This document shows positions 19,704 to 29,641 of a DNA stretch of 64,000 bases, in pieces; positions within the stretch are counted from its first letter, which is position 1, and each line of letters begins with the position of its first letter. The DNA comes from Symsagittifera roscoffensis (lineage: Eukaryota; Xenacoelomorpha; Acoela; Convolutidae). Position numbers and translations under genes: made by a program. Under the pieces are notes generated by a model. That model was given only the letters and a program-made list of their open reading frames with translations, ran no database searches and was not told where the DNA came from. Where the stretch lies: positions 103,393 through 167,392 of the forward strand of contig NW_026971278.1 of assembly GCF_963678635.1 (NCBI RefSeq), given 5' to 3'.

Positions 19704-20101
19704 TAGACGTGCAGAAGAATAATCAATTGAAGTATAATTTCACGGGAGTTCCGGAGACAGATCCGAGAGCCTGCTTCAATCGAGCTACCTGGAGCCCGGC
19801 TGTGAACCTGCAGCAACCACCACTCGGGACATCTCACCTAATATTGGGAGACAGCTTAGTCAGAGTGCTGTCGAATTTGAGGACCTCATGGGTCACCACG
19901 GTGATGGCCTTTGGAGGCGCGACGATTGCCCAATTATATCGCATGGTGGAGCTGATGAATCCAGGGAAGATACCCAATGTGATGATCTTAGTTGGGACGA
20001 ATGATATCTCCAGAGGATCAGATGAGCAGGAAGCACTGTGGGAATCAATGATGGTGTGTTTGTTCACTACTCTCTGCAGAAGTTCAGTTGCGCGGTACTG
20101 A
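19676..20101 (+). CDS. Second gene of element A, SGNH hydrolase N-terminal half
   Basis: Frame-shifted continuation of the preceding segment (B reads through). It contains SGNH/GDSL hydrolase blocks: HLILGDSLVRVLSN with G58-D59-S60-L61, Ser60 being the expected nucleophile; AFGGATIAQL with the block II glycine (about residue 80); and VGTNDISRG with G107-T-N109-D (block III). The last block is in the next frame. Meaningful coding ends at about 20053; the tail to 20101 is probably not translated, since removal of 20054-20079 joins it in frame to the next segment. SGNH enzymes are esterases or deacetylases; an SGNH-type esterase is also known in CR1-clade non-LTR retrotransposons. Confidence 0.82.
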   Translation: MPAKKVSRIIDVQKNNQLKYNFTGVPETDPRACFNRATWSPAVNLQQPPLGTSHLILGDSLVRVLSNLRTSWVTTVMAFGGATIAQLYRMVELMNPGKIPNVMILVGTNDISRGSDEQEALWESMMVCLFTTLCRSSVARY

Positions 20102-23100
20102 CCGTTTGCACGGTGCCAATGAACGCAAGAAGCCTAACAGCATCAGGAAGAAGGCACAACGAGGGAGTCATGAGATGGAACAACATCTTGAGAAACCTAG
20201 CAAATCGAAATGCAGGAAGAATGATCCTCATGGACATTGAACATGAATTGAGAGCCATGGATCAAGCCAGACTGACCACGGATGGCATCCACTTCGACAG
20301 CATCGAAGGACAGGCTTGGTTGAATCGAGTCTTCCAAGAACGGTTGGATGAGCTGGAAGCAGAACTCTTTGATACAGGAGTGCTGAAGGAAGAGGGAACG
20401 GTGAGTGATACGGTGATCACCACCTTTGTGCCTCCTAACCTGGAAACACGCTTGGGTACGGTCCCAGCCGTCACAAATTACCGGCAACAAAGCTCCAGTG
20501 AACCAGGTCGAAGAACAGACGTGCAGGATCGGTTGGGAGAAGCACCGATGAGGAGGACAATTCATCCTAGGAGAAGGATAGGACCTGTCAACCAACCAAT
20601 CGAAGAAGTAGCAGGCACATCTAGATCGGACACTAGATCGGAGACGACGAGTACCAGCCGAGAGGAGAGACCGAGCAGAGGCTCATTGTTGTGGTCTCGA
20701 TCCATACCGTCTCCCTGGCATATATACAAAGAAGAACTGATGAAGCTGGACCTACAGAGAGTAAGCTTCATTGAAGATGCAAGGAGGATGCTGAATGGAG
20801 CGACGCTATCCGTCAGCAGATTATACTCAATAACCGGCGTAGACTGGTTGATAGCCGCTAGCATAAATTTCAGCTCCACGACGGCCTTGAGATTTGCCGA
20901 TTTGGAGGGACTGCCCTCCAACAACACAATGGGACCTGTGAATGCAAGACCGTTGCAAGATGTGAGATTGAACCATGATGAGAGGAATCGTGAAGAAAGA
21001 CCAGGAAGATTCCTGACGGCGAGAGCGCCGATTGGACAACACGTGAAGATATTTAGGCAACTGACGACACCACCTGGTCATGTGAAGGAGAGAGTGTACC
21101 CAAAACTAGTGAACCAAGATGGTGATGCCCAGAGATATGGCGGATTGACAGCGATGAAGAAAGATGAGACCATCTTCGCCGCCTACGACAAAGCAGAGAT
21201 GAGAAAGGCCAAAATCATGGTAGTAGCGAATTCAGAGTTCGTGTACACCTCTAAGTCTTTGTTTTGGCCGGACGTCATAATGCTGGCCGCAGTTGACCTA
21301 GACTTATTGCAATCAGTGTCATTGGCTATAGGGGTACAAAGGCAGACAGAAATGAACCCGATGACGATTGTGTTTGCTGGCATCAATGACCATCTACACA
21401 GTAGAGGTTTTCTGAGCAGGCTCAGAGATCCTGCAACAGCAGAAAACGCAGTATGGCAAGCGATAAAAGACATCCTCGAGTCGATGGGTGAAGTAGTGGA
21501 TGCGACGAAGGAGGGATCATTCAATAAAGTGACGTTGAGAGTAGTATTTGAATTGTCTCCGGGATATGCACATTTCCCGGATGGACTGAAATTTGTGTAT
21601 GCAATGGTAGCCTTACTTTCGGAAGGAAAATATGATGTGATCATATCAGCCCCGAATTGCATGAAAGAAATGGAGAACCTGAGGCCACTTAAGGCTGAAC
21701 TGCCTGCAGTATGGTCAGATATCTCAAACGCGATGAGAGGATTCAAGGACCACGCGCTACACATGTTAGTGTTTGACGAAGTGCTGGGGTTGGAACTGTC
21801 CAACTTCAGTCGGCAACTCAAATTGAAACCAGGAATAGATGACGACCATCGAGTGATCACGGCAATGTCCAACGACTTGTGGTTCCGAGCAATGGAAGTG
21901 GCGAGTGAAGACACGAGAAGAAAGAATTCACTGGAGACGAGAGCTCATCTGGAGGCGATGGTGCTGAGAACCAAGCCGGAAGCAAACCAGTGGCTACACC
22001 TGAATCCTAGAGTAGCGGCATTGGGTGCAGATGCTTTTCAGCAAGGCCCTGTAATGATCACGAAGATACATGCCTACTTGTTGAAGGAGGTGAACCTGGC
22101 GGAAAATGCCGGAGAAAAGACCGCTGAGTTTGTGACCAAAATGTGTCAGATTACTCTGGAAACCTTTTGGACTCAGGAAGTGAAGGGACAGGAGGGATTT
22201 GAAAGGACCGACAGCATGCTAGAAGGGTTGGGAGCCGGATGGACCGCGTCCTTCTTGGCAAAAGTTTACCCAAAAGTCTCGCACTATTTGATAAAAGAAT
22301 TCCTCCAAGCAGTAGTGAGAGTATCGATAGTGGAATTAGTAGCCCTGTTCGTGACATTCGGAGCGGAGAGTTTCGTGAAAGGACCGGCGATACTGCTCAC
22401 GGATGGAATACAGAACCTGCGACTAGACGGACTTCTGACATTGATCGCAATAACCCACGGAAACTTGGGAGGACTAATGAAACTGGCACGTTGTCCAGAG
22501 CAGATGAAAGAGAGTGTGAGGAAACTGGATATGAAGAAATCCACGGACTCGTGGAACAAAATAAGAGATCTGAGACACACTCTTATCCAATATCTCTTGC
22601 AGCAAAATCGCTTTGGAACCGGAGAAGACGAGACAATTGAGAGAGAGGAAGATGTTAGACGACATGTTGGAGGCATGCCGCTATTAACAGATTTGAGCTT
22701 AGCTATGAGAACCGATCCCTTGGCGCTGATCAGAGGAGTCACGGAGTTCGTGACAGTGATCTATGGACCAGCAGTCACGTTTGCGTTCCCTGAAGTTAAA
22801 GTGGAAGCATATAGGAGGTCGGTGCTGCACCTCATATCGGCAGTGGACGGTAGTACACTGAACTGGTGTGAGCAGAACACATTGCGGGAACTCATGAGTG
22901 AAGATCTGTTGTTTGCGAAGATATCAGAGCCAGAAATGACGATCATCAATTTTGACGATCACTTCCGTGACCGCATGGGAGAAGTAGAAAGAGGACACAT
23001 CGAGGTGTTTCCAAAGCTTTGGAATCTGAGACCCTATGACAAAACTAATGGTGAAATAACCAGAGTGCCTCGTCTCACTGCAGCATACCACAAGGTGAGA

Positions 23101-24387
23101 GAAGAAACGAAGGACTGGGGCGATTACAAGAAGCTACCGGAGGCAATCCCTGAATTCCCTATAATAAGAAGGATGTTGCTCGGAGCAGTCTCCGCAGTAC
23201 AAACTCCTAGATTGAGAGCATTCGAAACAAATGAAAGGAGAGTGGGGAATTTCTCGGTGACGATGGATCCATATTTCGTGGGAAGAAATGCCGCCGTGTT
23301 ACAGTACACACGATTTGCGTACACGGATCAAGCGACGAGAAGGCGAATAAGCAACGCCGCTACTCCCAAGCCTGGAAGATTTGATGAGGAATGGAAGGGA
23401 CTATACTTAGCTCCGATGAGAATGAGAGGCAGGACTGAATTGCCTGAAGCCTCATTAATCCTGACCAGTGTGAAAAAGGGGATGAAAGTGGGAGGAATAT
23501 TGCAAACGAGAACCTTCCTAGCACCCTTCGGCTGCGAAGAAATCAAAGTGGTCCATGGAGAAGAGGAAGATAAATCGGCCGGTACATTGCTCATACCGAG
23601 ATTCCAGGAAGAAACCGACAATGACGAACAAGGACCATCGAGCTCGAATAAGGATAAATCAGAAGGAGATGACGGACAGGGTGGAAGCCGTCAGACTGAA
23701 GAACCCATGCAACAAGATCAAGCTGGTGGGGAAGACGACAGGGCATCGACAGGAGGAACATCCAGCCTGGATTTTAACATCTTCAGTGATCTTGAAAACA
23801 ATGCGGATACGTTGGAAACGACTGAGTCAGCGGATGAAGGCACCTCGACGCTGGAGCCTCCGTCAGCCTTTATGGAAATGAAACGGAATTTGCCGGAGAG
23901 CAGCTCTCCTGGCAATTCAAGAAATAACGACCAGAGAATCCTCATGGAGTCACCTCGGAGGAGAAGAATAGAGGCATCAGCCAGAGTACCTTTCTTGGGA
24001 ACGCTGCCCGAGGAAGAATGGGAAGTACATCACCGAGACCACGAGAGTAGAAAGGGATGTAAGCTGGACAGAGTGGCGTTTATGGAGGAAGTCTGGACCG
24101 TGATTCAGAGCATTGGGACCCAGTCCATCCTCAATACAGGTCTCAATCAACCCTTGATGAGAGAAGTACTTGACAAGCTTGATGAGTGTGAAGGGAGACT
24201 GAGTGAGTTATTGATCGACTCAGCCACTGATGAGAGTGAAGCGAATTCTCCCATCAAGATGACACCGCAGGACGATGAAGGAGAGGTGGTGTACCTGTCA
24301 AGGACCAGGAGAGGGACGATGCGATCGAAAATGGTGATTGATATGACGTTAGAGTGGAGGTGTATAGGAGGTCGGTGCTGCACCTGA
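20038..24387 (+). CDS. Second gene of element A, main part with SGNH C-terminal half and SGNH-like repeat
   Basis: Real coding probably starts at 20080. Residues 75-95 hold block V of the first SGNH domain, TTDGIHFDSIEGQAWLNR, with Asp82 and His85 completing the triad. After a variable arginine/serine linker (about 130-225) a second region resembles the same fold: KIMVVANSEFVYTS (about 396, block I place, Ser kept, Gly-Asp lost), IVFAGINDHLHSRG (about 445, block III GxND), and FPDGLKFVYAM (about 513), where His of block V is Lys. This looks like a catalytically dead or binding copy. Residues 540-1190 are helical and unrecognised. About 1190-1300 is acidic low-complexity. The true coding path leaves this frame at 24343, where a duplicated unit starts; the following residues to the stop are a junction artefact. 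Confidence 0.8.
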   Translation: MGINDGVFVHYSLQKFSCAVLTVCTVPMNARSLTASGRRHNEGVMRWNNILRNLANRNAGRMILMDIEHELRAMDQARLTTDGIHFDSIEGQAWLNRVFQERLDELEAELFDTGVLKEEGTVSDTVITTFVPPNLETRLGTVPAVTNYRQQSSSEPGRRTDVQDRLGEAPMRRTIHPRRRIGPVNQPIEEVAGTSRSDTRSETTSTSREERPSRGSLLWSRSIPSPWHIYKEELMKLDLQRVSFIEDARRMLNGATLSVSRLYSITGVDWLIAASINFSSTTALRFADLEGLPSNNTMGPVNARPLQDVRLNHDERNREERPGRFLTARAPIGQHVKIFRQLTTPPGHVKERVYPKLVNQDGDAQRYGGLTAMKKDETIFAAYDKAEMRKAKIMVVANSEFVYTSKSLFWPDVIMLAAVDLDLLQSVSLAIGVQRQTEMNPMTIVFAGINDHLHSRGFLSRLRDPATAENAVWQAIKDILESMGEVVDATKEGSFNKVTLRVVFELSPGYAHFPDGLKFVYAMVALLSEGKYDVIISAPNCMKEMENLRPLKAELPAVWSDISNAMRGFKDHALHMLVFDEVLGLELSNFSRQLKLKPGIDDDHRVITAMSNDLWFRAMEVASEDTRRKNSLETRAHLEAMVLRTKPEANQWLHLNPRVAALGADAFQQGPVMITKIHAYLLKEVNLAENAGEKTAEFVTKMCQITLETFWTQEVKGQEGFERTDSMLEGLGAGWTASFLAKVYPKVSHYLIKEFLQAVVRVSIVELVALFVTFGAESFVKGPAILLTDGIQNLRLDGLLTLIAITHGNLGGLMKLARCPEQMKESVRKLDMKKSTDSWNKIRDLRHTLIQYLLQQNRFGTGEDETIEREEDVRRHVGGMPLLTDLSLAMRTDPLALIRGVTEFVTVIYGPAVTFAFPEVKVEAYRRSVLHLISAVDGSTLNWCEQNTLRELMSEDLLFAKISEPEMTIINFDDHFRDRMGEVERGHIEVFPKLWNLRPYDKTNGEITRVPRLTAAYHKVREETKDWGDYKKLPEAIPEFPIIRRMLLGAVSAVQTPRLRAFETNERRVGNFSVTMDPYFVGRNAAVLQYTRFAYTDQATRRRISNAATPKPGRFDEEWKGLYLAPMRMRGRTELPEASLILTSVKKGMKVGGILQTRTFLAPFGCEEIKVVHGEEEDKSAGTLLIPRFQEETDNDEQGPSSSNKDKSEGDDGQGGSRQTEEPMQQDQAGGEDDRASTGGTSSLDFNIFSDLENNADTLETTESADEGTSTLEPPSAFMEMKRNLPESSSPGNSRNNDQRILMESPRRRRIEASARVPFLGTLPEEEWEVHHRDHESRKGCKLDRVAFMEEVWTVIQSIGTQSILNTGLNQPLMREVLDKLDECEGRLSELLIDSATDESEANSPIKMTPQDDEGEVVYLSRTRRGTMRSKMVIDMTLEWRCIGGRCCT
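20054..20079 (+). other. Candidate 26-nt mini-intron
   Basis: GTGTGTTTGTT at the 5' end, a pyrimidine-rich middle and CTGCAG at the 3' end. Removing exactly these 26 nt joins the SGNH frame (ALWESMM) to the next frame (KFSCAVLTV) between blocks III and V. The copy in B at 50278-50303 differs in sequence but keeps the length, the GT and AG ends, the pyrimidine run and the frame relation. Introns this short are unusual, so frameshifting is an alternative. Confidence 0.5.
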
Positions 24388-25688
24388 ACCTCATATCAGC
24401 GGTGGACGGTAGCGCACAGAACTGGTGTAAGCAGCGCACATTGCGGGAGCTCATGAGTGAAGATCTGTTATTTGCGAAAATATCAGAGCCAGAAATGACA
24501 GTCATCAATTTTGACGGTCACTTCCGTGATCGCATGGGAGAAGTAGAGAGAGGACACATCGAAGTGTTTCAGAAGCTTTGGAATCTGAGACCCTATAATA
24601 AAACGAATGGTGAAATAACCAGAGTGCCTCGTCTCACTGCGGCATATCATAAAGTGAGAGAAGGGACGAAGGACTGGGGTGATTACGAGAAGCTGCCGGA
24701 GGCAATTCCGAAATCCCTTTGATAAGAAGGATGTTACTCGGAGCAGTCTCCGTGGTACAAACTCCTAGGTTAAGAGCATTCGAAACCAATGAAAAGAGAG
24801 TAGGGAAACTCGAAGCCACGATGGACACATACTTTGTGGGCAGAAATGCCGCTGTGTTACAGTACACACGATTCGCCTATACGGATCAGGCGACGAGAAG
24901 GCGAATAAGCAACGCCGCGACTCCCAAGCCTGGAAGATTTGATGAAGAATGGGCGGGATTAGGCTTGGCGCCTATAAAAATGAGAGGCAGGAACGAGCTG
25001 CCTGAGGCCTCCTTGATCCTGACTAGTGTAAAACCGGAGTTGAAGGTAGTAGGAACGCTGCGAACGAGAACTTTCCTAGCACCCTTTGGCTGTGAAGAAA
25101 CTAAAGTGATCTATGATGGAGAAGAGGAAGATAGATCAGCCGGTACATTGATCACACCGAAATTTCCGGAAGGAACCGACAATGATGAATAAGGACCCTC
25201 GAGTTCAAAGAAAGATATGTCAGAAGGAGATGACGGACAGGGAGGAAGCCGTCAAACGGAAGAGCCCATGCAACAAGTTGCAGATCAAGCTGGTGGGCAA
25301 GACGACAGAGCATCGACAGGAGGAGTATCCAGCCTGGACTTCAATATCTTCAGTAATCTCGAGAACGACGCGGATACACTGGAGATGAATGAGCCAGCGG
25401 ATGAAGGCATTTCGAGACCTGAATCTCCGTCAGCCTTCATGGAAATGAAACGGAAATTGCCGGAGAGCGGCTCTCCTGGCAATTCAAGAAATAACGAGCA
25501 AAAAATCCTCATGGAATCGCCTAGAAGAAGAAGAATAGAGGGCTCAACCAGAGTACCTTTCTTGGGAACGTTGCCCGAAGAAGAATGGGCTTCTCCCATC
25601 AAGATGACACCGCAGGACGATGAAGGAGAGGTGGTGTACCTGTCAAGGACCAGGAGAGGGACGATGCGATCGAAAATGGTGATTGATA
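24344..25688 (+). repeat. Inserted duplicate unit 1 (1,345 bp), coding remnant
   Basis: Starts TGACGTTAGAGTGG after GATTGATA and repeats the gene segment whose original lies at 22791-24343. The body (24344 to about 25588) matches B (from 52972) rather than the original unit of A; the tail (about 25590-25688) is A-type and identical to 24245-24343. About 210 bp present in the other units is missing at 25589. It carries the B-type frameshift ending AIPKSL-stop near 24722, so it encodes only fragments (24354-24722, 24719-25192, 25217-25732). Confidence 0.85.
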
Positions 25689-27235
25689 TGACGTTAGAGT
25701 GGAGGTGTATAGGAGGTCGGTGCTGCACCTGAACCTCATATCAGCGGTGGACGGTAGCGCACAGAACTGGTGTAAGCAGCGCACATTGCGGGAGCTCATG
25801 AGTGAAGATCTGTTATTTGCGAAAATATCAGAGCCAGAAATGACAGTCATCAATTTTGACGGTCACTTCCGTGATCGCATGGGAGAAGTAGAGAGAGGAC
25901 ACATCGAAGTGTTTCAGAAGCTTTGGAATCTGAGACCCTATAATAAAACGAATGGTGAAATAACCAGAGTGCCTCGTCTCACTGCGGCATATCATAAAGT
26001 GAGAGAAGGGACGAAGGACTGGGGTGATTACGAGAAGCTGCCGGAGGCAATTCCGAAATCCCTTTGATAAGAAGGATGTTACTCGGAGCAGTCTCCGTGG
26101 TACAAACTCCTAGGTTAAGAGCATTCGAAACCAATGAAAAGAGAGTAGGGAAACTCGAAGCCACGATGGACACATACTTTGTGGGCAGAAATGCCGCTGT
26201 GTTACAGTACACACGATTCGCCTATACGGATCAGGCGACGAGAAGGCGAATAAGCAACGCCGCGACTCCCAAGCCTGGAAGATTTGATGAAGAATGGGCG
26301 GGATTAGGCTTGGCGCCTATAAAAATGAGAGGCAGGAACGAGCTGCCTGAGGCCTCCTTGATCCTGACTAGTGTAAAACCGGAGTTGAAGGTAGTAGGAA
26401 CGCTGCGAACGAGAACTTTCCTAGCACCCTTTGGCTGTGAAGAAACTAAAGTGATCTATGATGGAGAAGAGGAAGATAGATCAGCCGGTACATTGATCAC
26501 ACCGAAATTTCCGGAAGGAACCGACAATGATGAATAAGGACCCTCGAGTTCAAAGAAAGATATGTCAGAAGGAGATGACGGACAGGGAGGAAGCCGTCAA
26601 ACGGAAGAGCCCATGCAACAAGTTGCAGATCAAGCTGGTGGGCAAGACGACAGAGCATCGACAGGAGGAGTATCCAGCCTGGACTTCAATATCTTCAGTA
26701 ATCTCGAGAACGACGCGGATACACTGGAGATGAATGAGCCAGCGGATGAAGGCATTTCGACACCTGAATCTCCGTCAGCCTTCATGGAAATGAAACGGAA
26801 TTTGCCGGAGAGCGGCTCTCCTGGCAATTCAAGAAATAACGAGCAAAAAATCCTCATGGAATCGCCTAGAAGAAGAAGAATAGAGGGCTCAACCAGAGTA
26901 CCTTTCTTGGGAACGTTGCCCGAAGAAGAATGGGAAGTACATCACCGAGATCATGAGAGTAGGACGGGATGCAAATTGGACAGAGTGGCGTTCATGGAAG
27001 AAGTCTGCACAGTACTTCAGAGCTATGGGACCCAGTCCATTCTGAAAACAGGTCTCAACCGACCATTGATGCGGGAAGTCCTTGACAAGCTTGATGAGTG
27101 TGAAGGGAGATTGAGTGAGTTGTTGATTGACTCAGCCACTGACGAAAGTGAAGCGAACTCTCCCATCAAGATGACGCCGCAGGACGATAAAGGAGAGGTG
27201 GTGTATCCGCAAGAACCAGGAAAGGGAGGATGCGA
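25689..27235 (+). repeat. Inserted duplicate unit 2, B-type, coding remnant
   Basis: Starts at the same TGACGTTAGAG junction and is, as far as I can follow by eye, almost identical to 52972-54519 of B over about 1.5 kb, whereas neighbouring parts of A and B differ by several percent. It repeats the AIPKSL-stop frameshift (26065-26067) and an internal TAA after TDNDE (26535-26537). It rejoins A-type text at about 27235. Pieces 25699-26067, 26064-26537 and 26562-27248 are its broken frames. Confidence 0.85.
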
Positions 27236-29641
27236 TCGAAAATGGTGATTGATAAGATCAATGCGATGAAAATGAAGTTAGGCAGCAGAGTGATGCCGAG
27301 GAGAATTGGGAAGACGAAAGTGGATTCAGAAATATCGATGAAAGCTGGTAACTCAGCGAAAAGAAAACGAGTCGAGGAAGTCATGGATTTGGGGCAAGGT
27401 GATTATCAATTGTCTGGCACAGATAGAGTATTAACTGACATAACGATGGTGCCACCCATTCTCATGGCGGGGATAAAGCCAACCGGTTATAAATCCAAAA
27501 GGAGTGACCGCACTCTGACTGGAGCAACTTTAGAAATGGAAATACTCAGTCAATGTGGAGAGAGTAAAATGAGGGACTTCAAACCATCTCCCATGAATCA
27601 TGGAAAGGGAAGTGTTGCAGGACAACTAACACCAGTGGAATACAACAGACTAACAGTGTCTGAGACAGTGTCGATAGATGAACCCACCGGTGGATACATG
27701 GAGATGTTGGAATACCGAAACTCGGCTAGAGGGTATGTAATGGCCCTGGAAGACGAAAAAGCCATGGAGGGTTATCTGGAAATGATGTTGCAAGGCACCA
27801 CCCTCAAGCAGAAGGCGTATGGAACTTTGGCGTCGTCTGATATACAGGCGGAAACGATCGAGCAGTTAGTGAGCCTTGCATGGAAAGCAGTAGTATTGAG
27901 GTATTTCGAAGAAGAAATGAGGACTACGCCAAGAATACATGCTCTCGTGGCAGTACCTTACGTAAGGACAGAGTTACAACTCAGGTTCGCCTGGTGCATG
28001 ATGGGACTGACTCGCGAAGAATATGATTCAGAAGAAAGGAAGAGATCAAAGGAGGAAAAAGTTTTCCTTATGACGAACCTGAGGGATCTGATAGTCCAGG
28101 AGGGAGCAGCAGTAGCGTGTGCGAAGCGGAGAGATGCTCTCTGTTTCATTCGATTCCTGATAGAGCAGATTTCAGTACCTGCATTAAACACTTGTGTTAA
28201 AATGTTGAGGGAAGGCGATGAGCGAACGAAAGCCTTGTTCTTGCTAACACTGCTGGACATGCAGCAAAGTAAACCGATGAGGGTGAACATGAAAGAACCT
28301 GAAGAATTGGAACCCATGAAAAAGATAGATGAAATCAGGATATTCTCAAACAATGAGCTGAGACTCACTAAAGAATCTATGGGAGCATTGCCGAAATCCA
28401 GTGAATACTGTGGACCGATCAAGAAGAAGTCATATAGCTACGTATCTGGGATCATAGGGATAGCGTACAATCCTTTCCTGAGTGAAGACATACGTGATTG
28501 CTTCTTTGATTATGAGCAGGCGGTGTTACTAAGATTCTGGACGTCCAGAATTGTAACGATCAAGAGCGTTAACAATCCACAGGCCAAATTGGGACTGGTC
28601 TTGGAAGAAGAGGTGACTGCACCTTCAGTACCAAAATCCGACAAGAGAGTGGAGTTTGGGTTGGGATTCTCAGATGAAGTACTGAGAACGAGCTTGATGG
28701 CAGTGTGGGAATTGATGAGGCCATCATGGTGTCCTAGTCCCAACGCTGACTCAATATTACGTGCGACACAAGACGTACAGAGGGAACTGAATGCAGACTG
28801 TAACCTGCGTGACCTCAACATCATATATAATGTGATGATAACAGCCTCTAAGAACAACGGAGAAGATAAAGTGGAGTTGCCTGGCTGGGGACCAGAAGAC
28901 TGGGTCAAACCTGGTAGCTGTCTGGCGGAAGTCTGTGGACTAGAGGGTCACGTTTGTGGAAGTCTAGACTGTGTGAAAACCCTGGAGAAACAACACAAGC
29001 AATTGACAGTATTGTTTGGAAATGTAGTGATGAAAGCAAGAACGGAAACGGAACTGATAGCAGATTGCCATGGAGGAACCGATGTGAATCTAGTGACTGC
29101 ACTAGGATTCTACAGCATGTTTGGTTCTTTAGAGTCACTATTGAATCTAGAACAGAAACATGAGATGGTCACAGCCATCAGCGTAGAAGTATTCCCAGGA
29201 GTTCTGCAGACTGAGCAGAAATACATAGGAAAATGGAGGGAAGCAATCGAAACAGAGATGAACATCAGACACAGCGAAACTTATTGTAGACCATCAGGAG
29301 CACGATATTTGGTGGGTTCAACGTTGGCTCCAATGTGCAAGAGCAGATATCCTGTGCATTTCGTAGCTGTGGACGTGAAGAGTACAAGAACGATTGTGGA
29401 TCAAGCCTTCTCGGTGCCGAAGTGTGTGAGATTGGCGAGAATGTCTGAAAAGTCTTACGAGTTACTATGTAAGATGTTCTCAGCAATTCCAGAGAGAACC
29501 AAAGAAGAGTTGGAGTCAATACTAGGAAAGAAGTTCATGGGATATGTGAGCGGGAACTTCAGTGACTTCGAAAAACAGAAACAGAGAGGATCAACTGTCA
29601 CAGATTACAATGCAGAAGATGAGAATGATGAAATCCACTGA
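27230..29641 (+). CDS. Second gene of element A, C-terminal region
   Basis: 803 codons open. It begins MRSKMVIDKINAMKMK, where the prefix MRSKMVID is also the end of the main part at 24321-24343, so the ancestral gene passed from 24343 directly into this text. The content is soluble and helical with no membrane segment. About residues 563-585 there is a cysteine/histidine-rich patch (CLAEVCGLEGHVCGSLDC) that could bind metal. The function is unrecognised. It ends at TGA 29639-29641, where B has an arginine codon (CGA) and continues in frame, so this is a nonsense mutation. Confidence 0.75.
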   Translation: MRSKMVIDKINAMKMKLGSRVMPRRIGKTKVDSEISMKAGNSAKRKRVEEVMDLGQGDYQLSGTDRVLTDITMVPPILMAGIKPTGYKSKRSDRTLTGATLEMEILSQCGESKMRDFKPSPMNHGKGSVAGQLTPVEYNRLTVSETVSIDEPTGGYMEMLEYRNSARGYVMALEDEKAMEGYLEMMLQGTTLKQKAYGTLASSDIQAETIEQLVSLAWKAVVLRYFEEEMRTTPRIHALVAVPYVRTELQLRFAWCMMGLTREEYDSEERKRSKEEKVFLMTNLRDLIVQEGAAVACAKRRDALCFIRFLIEQISVPALNTCVKMLREGDERTKALFLLTLLDMQQSKPMRVNMKEPEELEPMKKIDEIRIFSNNELRLTKESMGALPKSSEYCGPIKKKSYSYVSGIIGIAYNPFLSEDIRDCFFDYEQAVLLRFWTSRIVTIKSVNNPQAKLGLVLEEEVTAPSVPKSDKRVEFGLGFSDEVLRTSLMAVWELMRPSWCPSPNADSILRATQDVQRELNADCNLRDLNIIYNVMITASKNNGEDKVELPGWGPEDWVKPGSCLAEVCGLEGHVCGSLDCVKTLEKQHKQLTVLFGNVVMKARTETELIADCHGGTDVNLVTALGFYSMFGSLESLLNLEQKHEMVTAISVEVFPGVLQTEQKYIGKWREAIETEMNIRHSETYCRPSGARYLVGSTLAPMCKSRYPVHFVAVDVKSTRTIVDQAFSVPKCVRLARMSEKSYELLCKMFSAIPERTKEELESILGKKFMGYVSGNFSDFEKQKQRGSTVTDYNAEDENDEIH

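Noticed and set aside
21183-21914. 243-codon minus-strand ORF opposite the second SGNH-like region
   Set aside because: Although also open in B (51362-52093), it mirrors codon bias of the conserved plus-strand gene and has no domain of its own.
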